Below are positions 51,787 to 60,595 of a DNA stretch of 64,000 nucleotides, one piece after another. Position 1 is the first letter of the stretch, and each line of letters begins with the position of its first letter. The notes beneath the pieces are model-generated. The model saw only the letters and a list, made by a program, of their open reading frames with translations, was not told the origin of the DNA and made no database searches. Source of the DNA: Chitinophagales bacterium. Its GTDB lineage: Bacteria; Bacteroidota; Bacteroidia; Chitinophagales; Chitinophagaceae. The position numbers were made by a program, and so were the translations under genes. The stretch covers positions 248,001 to 312,000 of the forward strand of contig JAFLBK010000002.1 of the NCBI GenBank assembly GCA_017303335.1, read 5' to 3'.

Positions 51787-53781
51787 ATGAAAAATTTTAA
51801 GCCCATAGCGGTTGCATGCATTGTATGCGGTTTACTGTTCGGCCTCCAGGCCTGTAAACCCAAAAATGCCGGCTCAGCCGTGAACTCCGACGCTGCTTCC
51901 AAAGCGTATGTAGCCCCCGGTAAATACGACGAATTCTACAATTTTGTCTCGGGTGGTTTCAGCGGACAAATGAGCGTGTACGGCCTGCCAAGCGGCCGCC
52001 TGCTCCGCGTGATCCCCGTGTTTTCCGTAGACCCGGAGAAAGGTTACGGCTACAGCGAGGAAACCAAACCCATGCTTAATACCTCGCATGGTATTGTGCC
52101 CTGGGACGATCTGCATCACCCCGAACTTTCGCAAACCAATGGCGAGGTCGACGGGCGTTGGGTGTTCGGCAATGCCAATAATACACCCCGCGTGGCACGC
52201 ATCGACCTGGCTACCTTCCGAACCGCCGAGATCATCGAACTGCCCAACAGCGGCGGTAATCACAGTTCGCCCTTCATCACCGAAAATACCGAGTACGTAG
52301 TGGCCGGAACACGTTTCAGCGTACCGGCGGATGACAACAACGGCGATGTGCCCATCAATACCTACAAAAAGAATTTCCAGGGTTCCATCAGTTTCATCAG
52401 TGTAGGCAAAGAGGATGGTAAGATGGATATCGCCTTCCAGCTGCGCTGCCCCGGAGTCAACTTCGACCTGAGCCATGCCGGTAAAGGAAAATCGAACGGC
52501 TGGTTCTTCTTCAGCTGTTACAATACCGAACAGGCCAATACCCTGCTGGAAGTGAACGCTTCGCAGAAGGATAAGGATTTCATCATGGCCGTTAACTGGA
52601 AGAAGGCCGAAGAATACCTGAAAGCAGGTAAGGGAAGAAAGCAATCCGTTAAGTATGCGCACAATGTATACAACGAGAAAACACACACAGCTACTTCCGA
52701 AATAAAGACCGAAGTAACCGTGCTTGATGCCCGGGAACTGAAAGACATCTGTTATTTTATCCCTTGTCCGAAATCACCGCATGGCTGTGATGTGGACCCA
52801 ACCGGCGAATACATCGTGGGAAGCGGTAAACTGGCCGCACTCATTCCTGTATTCAGTTTCGACAAAATGCAGAAGGCCATTGCCGATAAAGCTTTCGCCG
52901 GCGATTACGACGGTATCCCCGTGATCAAGTACGAAGCGGCGCTGTATGGCGAGGTGAAGAAACCGGGCCTCGGACCATTGCATACCGAGTTCGACGGAAA
53001 GGGTAATGCCTATACTTCTTTCTTCGTATCCAGCGAAGTGGTGAAATGGAATATCAAAGACCTGAAAGTGGTGGATCGTGTTCCAACCTTCTATTCCGTT
53101 GGTCACCTCTGCGTACCGGGCGGCGACAGCAAGAAACCATTCGGTAAATACATGATCGCTTACAATAAGATCACCAAAGACCGTTACCTGCCAACCGGGC
53201 CCGAACTGGCTCAAAGCGCCCAGCTCTATGATATCAGCGGCGATAAAATGCAACTGATACTCGACTTCCCGACGATCGGTGAACCGCACTACGCACAGGC
53301 TGCGCCCGCGGATATTATCCGGAACCGTTCGGTTAAATTCTATAAGATCGATGAAAATGCCAATCCTTATGTAGCCAAGGGAGAACCTGCTACCAAGGTG
53401 GTTCGCGAAGGCAACAAAGTACATGTATATATGACATCCATCCGCTCTCACTTCTCACCCGATAATATTGAAGGTGTGAAAATGGGCGATGAAGTGTATT
53501 TCCATGTCACCAACCTCGAACAGGATTGGGATGTACCGCATGGTTTTGCCATCAAGGGAGCGATCAACGCCGAACTGCTGATCATGCCGGGCGAAACACA
53601 AACCCTCAAATGGGTACCCGACCGGGTAGGCATGTTCCCGATGTATTGTACCGATTTCTGCAGCGCCCTTCACCAGGAGATGCAGGGATATGTGCGGGTA
53701 TCACCGGCCGGAAGCAACGTGCCGCTGATGTTCAGCACCGGCAAAAACCTGCCGGCGGCCGACTCCGCAGCTAAAAAATAA
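51787..53781 (+). CDS. nosZ: Nitrous oxide reductase, clade II (Sec-exported) type
   Basis: Reduces N2O to N2 at a Cu4S CuZ centre with electrons passing through CuA. It has 664 residues. The N terminus is a Sec lipoprotein signal (CIVCGLLFGLQACKP), not a twin-arginine one, which marks clade II. The N-terminal beta-propeller has CuZ histidines in WDDLHHPELS, NFDLSHAGKG, SPHGCDVDPTGEYI, LGPLHTEFDG, SVGHLCVPGGD and GEPHYAQAAP. The C-terminal cupredoxin has the CuA motif YCTDFCSALHQEM. All expected ligands appear present. Second gene of the operon. Confidence 0.97.
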   Translation: MKNFKPIAVACIVCGLLFGLQACKPKNAGSAVNSDAASKAYVAPGKYDEFYNFVSGGFSGQMSVYGLPSGRLLRVIPVFSVDPEKGYGYSEETKPMLNTSHGIVPWDDLHHPELSQTNGEVDGRWVFGNANNTPRVARIDLATFRTAEIIELPNSGGNHSSPFITENTEYVVAGTRFSVPADDNNGDVPINTYKKNFQGSISFISVGKEDGKMDIAFQLRCPGVNFDLSHAGKGKSNGWFFFSCYNTEQANTLLEVNASQKDKDFIMAVNWKKAEEYLKAGKGRKQSVKYAHNVYNEKTHTATSEIKTEVTVLDARELKDICYFIPCPKSPHGCDVDPTGEYIVGSGKLAALIPVFSFDKMQKAIADKAFAGDYDGIPVIKYEAALYGEVKKPGLGPLHTEFDGKGNAYTSFFVSSEVVKWNIKDLKVVDRVPTFYSVGHLCVPGGDSKKPFGKYMIAYNKITKDRYLPTGPELAQSAQLYDISGDKMQLILDFPTIGEPHYAQAAPADIIRNRSVKFYKIDENANPYVAKGEPATKVVREGNKVHVYMTSIRSHFSPDNIEGVKMGDEVYFHVTNLEQDWDVPHGFAIKGAINAELLIMPGETQTLKWVPDRVGMFPMYCTDFCSALHQEMQGYVRVSPAGSNVPLMFSTGKNLPAADSAAKK

Positions 53782-53848
53782 ATGACGATGACCGGAACAG
53801 GCTGTTCACGCAGCCTGTTCTTTTTCGGTTATCCTGAAATCGTTTCAT

Positions 53849-54859
53849 ATGAAAAATTATTCCATGAAAAGTTGGGTGCGGGTCTTACTGGTTTTATGCG
53901 GCCTCGCCCTCGTGCCCGTGATCTTTTTACCGATGTGGCGCATCGACCTGGTAGCGCCGCAATACCCCGAAGGATTGCGATTACTGATCTATCCCGGTAA
54001 ACTGGGTGGCAATGTCGATATCATCAATGGCCTGAATCATTATATCGGCATGAAAACACTGCACACCGAAGATTTTATCGAATTCACCATACTTCCTTAC
54101 CTCATCGGTTTTTTCGCCGCGTTCTTTGTAGTAACCGGTATAATCGGCAAACGCAAACTGATGTACGCCCTGTTCTTTTTGTTTGTGAGTTTCGGACTTT
54201 TAGCCATTTATGATTTCTGGCGCTGGGAATACAACTATGGTCATAATTTAAGTCCGGATGCCGCCATCATCGTTCCCGGCATGGCTTACCAGCCACCGTT
54301 GATCGGCTTTAAACAGTTACTCAACTTCGGGGCGTATTCAATACCCGACCAGGGCGGATGGATATTCGTTTCCGCAGGGGCCATCCTGCTCGTTTGCTTC
54401 ATCGTGGAATGGCGGCGTGCCTCCCGCATCTCCAAAGGCCTGGCCATGGCCATACTGGTACCCGTTTTTTTGAATTCCTGCAGCAGCGGACCGCAGGCGA
54501 TAAGCCCGGGCGTGGATAATTGTTATTTCTGCAAGATGACGATCACCGATGCCCGCTTTGGCGCCGAACTGCTGACCAAAAAAGGAAAAGTATACAAGTT
54601 CGACGATATGCACTGCCTGCTCGCTTTTGTGAAGGCGGGTACGGTGGAGAAGGAAGCGGTCAAAGAAATTTACCTTACCAACTACAGTGGCGCCCATCAA
54701 TTGATACCTGCCGGTACTTCGTTTATCCTGAAGGCGGATGAACTGCGCAGTCCGATGGGCGGCAATATGGCCGCGTTTGATAACCGCGACAGCATGGATC
54801 TGGTCATGAAGATCATACCCGGTAATACCGTTCGCTGGAATGAACTCTATAAACAGTGA
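53849..54859 (+). CDS. nosL: Membrane protein fused to the NosL copper chaperone
   Basis: A 336-residue protein with two parts. Residues 1-200 have about five membrane helices (VRVLLVLCGLALVPVIFLP; FIEFTILPYLIGFFAAFFVV) and a conserved-looking extracytoplasmic loop. Residues 211-335 are a NosL domain with the Cu(I) motif NCYFCKM (225-230) and GKVYKFDDMHCLLAFVKA. At the junction there is an internal lipobox (LVPVFLNSC, Cys211) preceded by Met200 (54446), as if a separate NosL lipoprotein gene had been joined. NosL delivers copper for CuZ maturation. An ATG five codons later (53864) is an alternative start. It overlaps nosD by four bases. Confidence 0.9.
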   Translation: MKNYSMKSWVRVLLVLCGLALVPVIFLPMWRIDLVAPQYPEGLRLLIYPGKLGGNVDIINGLNHYIGMKTLHTEDFIEFTILPYLIGFFAAFFVVTGIIGKRKLMYALFFLFVSFGLLAIYDFWRWEYNYGHNLSPDAAIIVPGMAYQPPLIGFKQLLNFGAYSIPDQGGWIFVSAGAILLVCFIVEWRRASRISKGLAMAILVPVFLNSCSSGPQAISPGVDNCYFCKMTITDARFGAELLTKKGKVYKFDDMHCLLAFVKAGTVEKEAVKEIYLTNYSGAHQLIPAGTSFILKADELRSPMGGNMAAFDNRDSMDLVMKIIPGNTVRWNELYKQ

Positions 54860-56091
54860 AACAACTGTTCATTATAATACTACTTCTTTTCTTCTTTCTC
54901 GGCTCGTTTGGAAAAACAATCCGGGTGGGGAAGGGCGAGTTCTGCCAAACCATCCAGGCCGCACTGAAAATTGCCGCCGACGGCGATTCGGTGCTGGTGA
55001 GCCCCGGGCACTACCACGAGGGTAACCTGCAGCTACAACGATCCATTTACCTGGTCGGCACGGGCAGACCAACGCTGGATGGCGATCATAAATACGAAAT
55101 CATTTCGGTAAAAGCCGATGGCGTGCTGATCGATGGATTCCGGATCATTCATTCCGGCGTATCCAGCATTGAAGACTTCGCGGGCATCAAGATATACAAC
55201 CGGCGCAACGTGGTGGTGCAGAATAATATCCTCGAGGATACATTCTTCGGCATCTATACGCAATACGGCATCAACTGCGTCATCCGGAATAATCAGCTTA
55301 CGGCCTTTGGCGTCGAAGAGCAGGAGAGTGGCAACGGTATCCATTGCTGGAAAAGCGACAGCATGCAGATCATCGGCAACAGCATACGCGGCCACCGCGA
55401 CGGGATCTATTTTGAATTTGTAACCCATTCGGTCATCTGGCGGAACATTTCACAGGATAATATCCGGTACGGATTGCATTTCATGTTCTCGAACAACGAT
55501 GCCTATTACAGCAACGTGTTTGAGGGCAATGGCGCCGGGGTGGCGGTGATGTTCTCCCGGGAAGTGACCATGGAGAATAATTATTTTGAAGAGAACTGGG
55601 GCGACGGGGCCTATGGTTTATTGCTGAAAGAGATCAGCAACAGTTCGATCACCAACAACCGGTTCACCCGGAATACCACGGGTATATATATGGAAGGCGT
55701 GAGCCGCCTGCAACTGCAGAAAAATGTGTTCAGGGGTAATGGCTGGGCCATGAAGATACAGGCCAGCTGCATGGAAGTGAATGTGCAGGAAAATAATTTC
55801 CTGGCCAACACTTTTGACGTAGGAACCAACGGAAGCCTGGTGCTGAATACTTTCCGGCATAACTACTGGGACCGCTACGAAGGATACGACCTGGATAAGG
55901 ATAAACTGGGCGATGTGCCCTACCGGCCCGTGAGCATGTATGCGCTGATCGTGGAGCAGAACCCGCCGGCGATGATCCTCTTCCGAAGCCTTATGGCCAC
56001 CCTGCTCGATAAAACAGAAAAAATATTACCCACGCTTACACCGGAAGACCTGAAAGACGATCATCCGTGCATGAAACCTTTACGCTTATGA
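54856..56091 (+). CDS. nosD: NosD periplasmic copper-processing protein
   Basis: Periplasmic right-handed beta-helix protein needed for CuZ assembly, working with the NosFY transporter. The 411 residues have a signal (LFIIILLLFFFLGSFGKT) and carbohydrate-binding/sugar-hydrolase (CASH) repeats such as NILEDTFFGIYTQYGINC and NRFTRNTTGIYMEGVSRL. The start is GTG at 54856, whose last bases overlap the nosL stop (GTGA). The 3' end overlaps nosF (ATGA). Confidence 0.94.
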   Translation: MKQLFIIILLLFFFLGSFGKTIRVGKGEFCQTIQAALKIAADGDSVLVSPGHYHEGNLQLQRSIYLVGTGRPTLDGDHKYEIISVKADGVLIDGFRIIHSGVSSIEDFAGIKIYNRRNVVVQNNILEDTFFGIYTQYGINCVIRNNQLTAFGVEEQESGNGIHCWKSDSMQIIGNSIRGHRDGIYFEFVTHSVIWRNISQDNIRYGLHFMFSNNDAYYSNVFEGNGAGVAVMFSREVTMENNYFEENWGDGAYGLLLKEISNSSITNNRFTRNTTGIYMEGVSRLQLQKNVFRGNGWAMKIQASCMEVNVQENNFLANTFDVGTNGSLVLNTFRHNYWDRYEGYDLDKDKLGDVPYRPVSMYALIVEQNPPAMILFRSLMATLLDKTEKILPTLTPEDLKDDHPCMKPLRL

Positions 56092-56795
56092 TCATCGCAA
56101 GCAATGTATCGAAACGGTTTGGAAAACTGAAGGTGCTCGACGATGTATCCGTTACCTGCGGTAAGGGAGAATGCATCGCGTTGATCGGCCCCAACGGTTG
56201 CGGTAAAACCACCCTCATCAAATGCGTCCTGGGCATGGTGATACCCAACAGCGGTTTCATCACCTTCAACGGAAAAAATATTACGCACGACTGGCAGTAC
56301 CGATCACGGATCGGGTATATGCCCCAGATAGGGCGCTACCCGGATAACATGAGCATCGGGCAGGTGCTGGGGATGATGAAGGATATCCGCGGCCGTGGCG
56401 AAAAGAAACTCGACGAAGAACTGATCAGCCGCTTTGGCCTCAACGACATGCTGAACAAACGGATGCGTACCCTTTCGGGCGGTACCCGGCAGAAGGTCAG
56501 CGCTTCGCTGGCATTCCTGTTCGATCCCGATGTGCTGATCCTCGATGAACCAACGGCCGGGCTCGATCCCGTATCCTCCGAGATACTGAAAGAAAAGATC
56601 ATCGCCGAAAAAGCGAAAGGCAAACTGGTGCTGATCACTTCCCATATCCTCAGTGAACTCGACGACCTGGTAACACAGGTGGTGTTCATGCAGGATGGAA
56701 AGATCTGTTTTCACAAAAACCTGGATGCCCTCCGGGAAGAAACAGGCGAGGAGAAATTATCAAAAGCCATTGCCCGGGTGATGCTGGCAAAATAA
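56088..56795 (+). CDS. nosF: NosF ABC transporter ATPase
   Basis: ATPase of the NosDFY maturation complex. The 235 residues show Walker A LIGPNGCGKTTLIK, signature TLSGGTRQKVSAS, Walker B VLILDEPTAGLDPVSSE and the H-loop LITSHILSEL. I use ATG 56088, which overlaps the nosD stop; the frame beginning 21 bases earlier would overlap nosD more. nosY follows six bases later. Confidence 0.94.
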   Translation: MIIASNVSKRFGKLKVLDDVSVTCGKGECIALIGPNGCGKTTLIKCVLGMVIPNSGFITFNGKNITHDWQYRSRIGYMPQIGRYPDNMSIGQVLGMMKDIRGRGEKKLDEELISRFGLNDMLNKRMRTLSGGTRQKVSASLAFLFDPDVLILDEPTAGLDPVSSEILKEKIIAEKAKGKLVLITSHILSELDDLVTQVVFMQDGKICFHKNLDALREETGEEKLSKAIARVMLAK

Positions 56796-56801
56796 AATCG
56801 C

Positions 56802-57569
56802 ATGAAGAAGATCATCAAATACGTCATCATCGATATCCTCCGCAACCGGATCATGCTGGCTTATACCCTGTTCCTGTTCCTGATCGGCAGCAGCATCTTC
56901 AGCCTGGAAGACAATTCCGCCAAGGGCCTCATGAGCCTGCTCAATATCGTGCTGATCATCGTTCCGCTGGTAAGCCTGCTTTTTTCGGCGATCTATGTAT
57001 ACAACAGCGCCGAATTCCTTGAATTACTGGTGAGCCAGCCTTTGCGCAGGCGTACGATCTGGCTGAGCCTCTTTATCGGGCTTGCCGGAAGTATGGCCGT
57101 ATCTTTTTTTGCCGGCATCGGGATACCCATCCTGCTTTTCGAACCCAGCGCCACCGGTTTCATGATGCTGGGGGCGGGCTTGTTCCTTTCCGTGATCTTT
57201 GTCGCCATCGCCATGCTGGCCGCTGTGATCACCCGCGACAAAGCCAAGGGCATCGGCGTTTCCATCCTGCTCTGGCTTTATTTCTCGGTGATATTCGACG
57301 GGCTGGTGCTGTTCATTTTATTCCAGTTTGCCGATTACCCGCTGGAAAAACCCATGATCGGTATGACGGCTTTGAACCCGATCGACCTGTCGAGGGTACT
57401 GGTATTGCTCAAGATGGACGTATCGGTCATGATGGGATATACCGGCGCCATCTTCAAGGATTTCTTCGGCACCCGTACAGGGCTCATCATATCATTCCTG
57501 GTATTGGTTGTCTGGATCATCATCCCCGCCTGGCTCTCCCTGCGCAGGTTTAACCGTAAAGACCTTTGA
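56802..57569 (+). CDS. nosY: NosY ABC transporter permease
   Basis: Integral membrane partner of NosF. The 255 residues have six predicted helices (MLAYTLFLFLIGSSIFSL; LLNIVLIIVPLVSLLFSAIY; GLILFLF-like VLFILFQFADYPL; ISFLVLVVWIIIPAWLSLRR), the ABC-2 permease layout. The segment VYNSAEFLELLVSQPLRRR is typical of NosY. The hemerythrin gene begins two bases after its stop. Confidence 0.93.
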   Translation: MKKIIKYVIIDILRNRIMLAYTLFLFLIGSSIFSLEDNSAKGLMSLLNIVLIIVPLVSLLFSAIYVYNSAEFLELLVSQPLRRRTIWLSLFIGLAGSMAVSFFAGIGIPILLFEPSATGFMMLGAGLFLSVIFVAIAMLAAVITRDKAKGIGVSILLWLYFSVIFDGLVLFILFQFADYPLEKPMIGMTALNPIDLSRVLVLLKMDVSVMMGYTGAIFKDFFGTRTGLIISFLVLVVWIIIPAWLSLRRFNRKDL

Positions 57570-57570
57570 T

Positions 57571-58005
57571 ATGAAACGATCCGAAACATTGGCCCCCTTG
57601 TCGAGAGACCACCACCGGTCGCTGATACTGGCGCAACTGCTGAAAAAGAATGCGCCCGCGTATAAGGGGCTGCCCGAAACAACCAGCGGTAAAGCGGAAT
57701 ACGCACTGCAGCAATTCAGGCAGGATATCGCCGGGCATTTTGAAAAGGAAGAACAGGTATTGAAAACGCTGGGCGGACTGCATCCACAGATCGATGCACT
57801 GGCCGGCCAGATCAAAGAAGAACACGCGTTGCTGCATAAACTGTTTTCGGGGCTGGAAGCGATGGAGCAACCGGAAGAGGACCTCGATGCGCTGGGCAGG
57901 TTGCTGGAGCAACATATCCGAACGGAAGAACGTGTTCTATTTCCCCTGCTGGAGCAGCATTGCCCGGAAACATTGAAAGAACAGGTGCATGCATTGTTAC
58001 ACTAA
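57571..58005 (+). CDS. Hemerythrin-like domain protein
   Basis: A 144-residue four-helix protein with di-iron-type ligands: His in LSRDHHRSLIL, DIAGHFEKEEQVL, IKEEHALLHKLF and LEQHIRTEERVLFPLLEQH. Such proteins bind O2 or NO or sense iron. The ATG at 57571 fits; the longer frame starting inside nosY is rejected. As part of the nos operon it may protect against NO or supply or buffer oxygen; inference only. The globin gene follows 10 bases later. Confidence 0.88.
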   Translation: MKRSETLAPLSRDHHRSLILAQLLKKNAPAYKGLPETTSGKAEYALQQFRQDIAGHFEKEEQVLKTLGGLHPQIDALAGQIKEEHALLHKLFSGLEAMEQPEEDLDALGRLLEQHIRTEERVLFPLLEQHCPETLKEQVHALLH

Positions 58006-58015
58006 ACTATTCACC

Positions 58016-58411
58016 ATGCGAAAAGAGATCGAGACAAGAGAAGATATTGAATTGCTGGTAAACCGTTTTTACGAGAAAGTGATCCAGGATGGATCCATCG
58101 GTTTTATCTTCAACGACGTGGCCAAAGTGAATTGGGAGAAACACCTGCCCATCATGTATAATTTCTTCGAGAACCTTTTGTTCTACACCGGGAGCTATGT
58201 CGGCAACCCCATGGAACTGCACCGGCATATCAGCCGTAAGCTCCCCCTCACCAATGAGCATTTTCAGCGCTGGGAAACATTGTTCTGCCAGACGGTGGAT
58301 GAATTGTTTACCGGTGAGAAGGCGGAACTGGCCAAGCAACGGGCCCTCAGCATCTCAACGGTCATGAAGATCAAAATACTGGATGCATCGGCCGCCGGCC
58401 GGATTTTCTGA
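58016..58411 (+). CDS. Group III truncated haemoglobin
   Basis: A 131-residue 2-over-2 globin. The sequence YEKVIQDGSIGFIFNDVAKV, the WEKHLPIMYNFFENLLFYTG helix and the heme His region NPMELHRHISRKLPLTNEHF, followed by RWETLF, fit group III (TrHbP). These globins bind O2 or NO and are often linked to denitrification. I start at ATG 58016 (MRKEIETREDIELLVN), not nine codons earlier. Last gene of the operon before a strong terminator. Confidence 0.92.
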   Translation: MRKEIETREDIELLVNRFYEKVIQDGSIGFIFNDVAKVNWEKHLPIMYNFFENLLFYTGSYVGNPMELHRHISRKLPLTNEHFQRWETLFCQTVDELFTGEKAELAKQRALSISTVMKIKILDASAAGRIF

Positions 58412-58439
58412 TTGCGCATGCGGGATACCTTATACGTAA

Positions 58440-58463
58440 AAGCGCAGGCTATTACCTGCGCTT
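58440..58463. terminator. Strong bidirectional terminator at the end of the nos operon
   Basis: Perfect 9-bp stem AAGCGCAGG / CCTGCGCTT with a 6-base loop (CTATTA), followed by CTTAATTTT on the plus strand. It lies between the globin gene and the convergent fasciclin gene. Confidence 0.85.
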
Positions 58464-58489
58464 CTTAATTTTCATCGTTATATAATTAC

Positions 58490-59059
58490 TTACTTAGCCG
58501 GTGGTAACAGAACCGCGTCGATCACGTGAATGATACCATTTGAAGCGGGTATCGAAGCGATGATCTTAGCCGTTCCGTTCACGTAGATACCGTCGGGCTT
58601 TTTGCTGATCGTGATGTTGCCGCCATTCACCTGGCCCAGCGACTGCCCGTCCTGCAGCATGTCTTCCTTGAATACGCCGACAGAAACATGGTACTGTAAT
58701 ATGTCGGTAAGCGCATCCTTCTTCTCCGGTTTCAGCAATCCATCCACTGTTCCCGCGGGCAGTTTATCAAAGGCCGCGTTGGTGGGAGCGAATACGGAAA
58801 ACGGACCGGCATTGCTCAGTGCGTCTACCAGTTCAGCGGCCTTAACAGCCGTTACCAGGGTCGTATGGTCTTTGCTGCCGATGGCCACCTGTACAACATT
58901 TTTGGCGGAAAGATCATCCTTCACACCCGATTGCCCGGTTGGTGCGGGCGTTTCGGTACTGCCGGCAGACGTGGTTTTTTCGGCGCTTTCTCCAGACTGG
59001 CAGGCCGGAATACAGAAAAGAAATGTTAAAGACGCAGCGGTGATGAGTATGGGTTTCAT
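58490..59059 (-). CDS. Fasciclin (FAS1) domain lipoprotein
   Basis: The 189 residues begin with a lipoprotein signal (LTFLFCIPACQSGE). A Thr/Ser/Pro linker precedes one FAS1 domain (about 60-185) with the H1-like AGPFSVFAPTNAAFDKLP and the H2-like NGIIHVIDAVLLPP. FAS1 domains mediate surface adhesion; the bacterial role is unclear. Its promoter has an FNR-type site, so it seems to be part of the anaerobic regulon. Confidence 0.92.
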   Translation of the reverse strand: MKPILITAASLTFLFCIPACQSGESAEKTTSAGSTETPAPTGQSGVKDDLSAKNVVQVAIGSKDHTTLVTAVKAAELVDALSNAGPFSVFAPTNAAFDKLPAGTVDGLLKPEKKDALTDILQYHVSVGVFKEDMLQDGQSLGQVNGGNITISKKPDGIYVNGTAKIIASIPASNGIIHVIDAVLLPPAK

Positions 59060-59090
59060 AAACGTGTTTTTGGTGATGTAAAGAATGCTG

Positions 59091-59098
59091 TAAATCTA
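59091..59098 (-). promoter_or_regulatory. -7-like element (TAGATTTA, minus strand) of the fasciclin gene
   Basis: One mismatch (last base) to TAnnTTTG. Its first base is 29.5 bases from the centre of the site at 59121-59134. Confidence 0.45.
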
Positions 59099-59120
59099 TT
59101 GGAAGCGGGTTCAGGTATTT

Positions 59121-59134
59121 ATGACCTCAGTCAC
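59121..59134. promoter_or_regulatory. FNR-type site ATGACctcaGTCAC
   Basis: Matches RTGAY-N4-RTCAY, with the spacing to the fasciclin -7 box seen at other promoters in the set. Confidence 0.6.
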
Positions 59135-59147
59135 AATTACCGGTATT

Positions 59148-59161
59148 ATGATATCGATCAT
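59148..59161. promoter_or_regulatory. FNR-type site ATGATatcgATCAT
   Basis: Perfect palindrome with the same half-sites as 51100-51113. Its centre is 51.5 bases from the -7 box of the universal stress operon. Confidence 0.65.
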
Positions 59162-59205
59162 TTTTGCCTCCTTTGGCAGTCAGTAAATTTGGGATGTAAA
59201 CAGAA

Positions 59206-59213
59206 TAGATTTG
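59206..59213 (+). promoter_or_regulatory. -7 element (TAGATTTG) of the universal stress operon
   Basis: Exact TAnnTTTG. Predicted transcription starts about 16 bases before the ATG at 59236. Confidence 0.6.
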
Positions 59214-59235
59214 TTATGCACTAAAACCATTCACA

Positions 59236-60060
59236 ATGAAAAAGATTATCCTGGCGCTTGATGGGAAACATTTTCCGCAGGGCGCATTTGAATTTGTGAA
59301 AAGCATCAACAACCGGAACAAGGTATTGCTGGCTGGCGTATTCCTGAGCCCGGTCGATTACTCAAAAGTGCTGGCATTTACGGGAATGGAGGGCGTGGCG
59401 CTGATGCCCGACTGGCTGATGCGGAACGAAGATGATGTGCTGGTGAATTCGAATATCCAGGTATTTGAAGAAGCCTGTGCCGATGAAGGCATCGAATACA
59501 GGGTTCACAAGGATACCGATATGATGGCCATCGCCTCCCTGATCGAAGAGACCCGTTTTGCCGACCTCTTGCTCGTGAGCAGCGACCTGTTCTACGAAAA
59601 CGTACAGCGTGAGCAACCCAATTTTTACCTCGAGGAGGTATTGAAGAAAGCCGAATGCCCGGTGATGCTGATCCCGGAAGATTACAAGGAACCCGAACAG
59701 AACTTCCTCACCTATGATGGCAGCGAATCATCCGTATTCGCGATCAAACAGTTCGCCTATATCCTCCCGGAACTGGCCGGGAACGAAACCATATTGCTAT
59801 CCGCTGTGGGGCATAAGGATGAATTGCCCGAGTACAGCATGATCGCGGAACTGGTGGCGAGGCATTATCCAAACCTCAAACTCATGTCGCTTCCACTGGT
59901 GAACCGGAATGATTTTGCCGATTGGATCGGCAGGCAACGGCCCGGCTACATCGTGTTGGGCGCTTTCAGCCGCTCCCTGTTCTCCCAGTTGTTCAAGAAG
60001 AGTTTTGCCAACCGGGTGATCCATGATATCCGGATGCCGATTTTTATCTCACATAAATAA
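59236..60060 (+). CDS. Universal stress protein, tandem UspA domains
   Basis: A 274-residue cytosolic protein with two Usp-type domains (first KKIILALDGKHFPQGAFEFV to about 145, second NFLTYDGSESSVFAIKQFAY to the end). The ATP-binding G-x2-G-x9-G(S/T) motif is not clearly intact in either half. Bacteroidota Usp proteins of this type often lie in microaerobic and cbb3 clusters. It heads an operon with OsmC (six bases downstream) under an FNR-type promoter. Confidence 0.88.
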   Translation: MKKIILALDGKHFPQGAFEFVKSINNRNKVLLAGVFLSPVDYSKVLAFTGMEGVALMPDWLMRNEDDVLVNSNIQVFEEACADEGIEYRVHKDTDMMAIASLIEETRFADLLLVSSDLFYENVQREQPNFYLEEVLKKAECPVMLIPEDYKEPEQNFLTYDGSESSVFAIKQFAYILPELAGNETILLSAVGHKDELPEYSMIAELVARHYPNLKLMSLPLVNRNDFADWIGRQRPGYIVLGAFSRSLFSQLFKKSFANRVIHDIRMPIFISHK

Positions 60061-60066
60061 GCAACC

Positions 60067-60537
60067 ATGTTATCCAAGACTGAAGCACATCAATATTACT
60101 TTGAAGTGCAACTCGATCACAAAGAAGGGAAGACAGGTATCCTGGCGGCAAAAGATATCCCGGATACCATTGAAGTGGCAACCCCTCCGGAGTTTGCGGG
60201 TGGCGTGGCGGGCAAGTGGAGCCCGGAGCATCTCTTCCTGGCTTCGCTCTGCAGTTGCTTGATGGCCACCTTCCTGGCCATCGCCGACAAACGAAAGCTG
60301 CATGTATGCGATTTCAAATGCAGCAGCATCGGCCGGGTTCGTCTTTACGAGGGGCATCTCGAGTTCACGACCATCGACCTCTTTCCCAAAATATTCGTGG
60401 ACGCGGAGACCGATATACCCCTGGCGAACGAAGTATTGCTCAAAACATACCGGCATTGCATCGTGGCCAATTCGATCAAACCCCTGCTGGTACACCATGG
60501 CGAGGTGCTGGTAGCCGACGCGGAACACGCGGCCTGA
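60067..60537 (+). CDS. OsmC/Ohr-family protein
   Basis: A 156-residue OsmC-fold protein, a family of thiol-dependent peroxide reductases. The two redox Cys are expected in FLASLCSCLMATFLAIADK and KTYRHCIVANSIKP; both segments are present. The GKWSPEHLF part matches the family. It follows the stress protein gene by six bases. It may defend against organic peroxides when anaerobic cells meet oxygen. Confidence 0.9.
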   Translation: MLSKTEAHQYYFEVQLDHKEGKTGILAAKDIPDTIEVATPPEFAGGVAGKWSPEHLFLASLCSCLMATFLAIADKRKLHVCDFKCSSIGRVRLYEGHLEFTTIDLFPKIFVDAETDIPLANEVLLKTYRHCIVANSIKPLLVHHGEVLVADAEHAA

Positions 60538-60595
60538 TTGCGGCGACCTGTTTCTTTTTAAATTGTGTAAGTTTGAAAAGGAATAATTATCAGCT

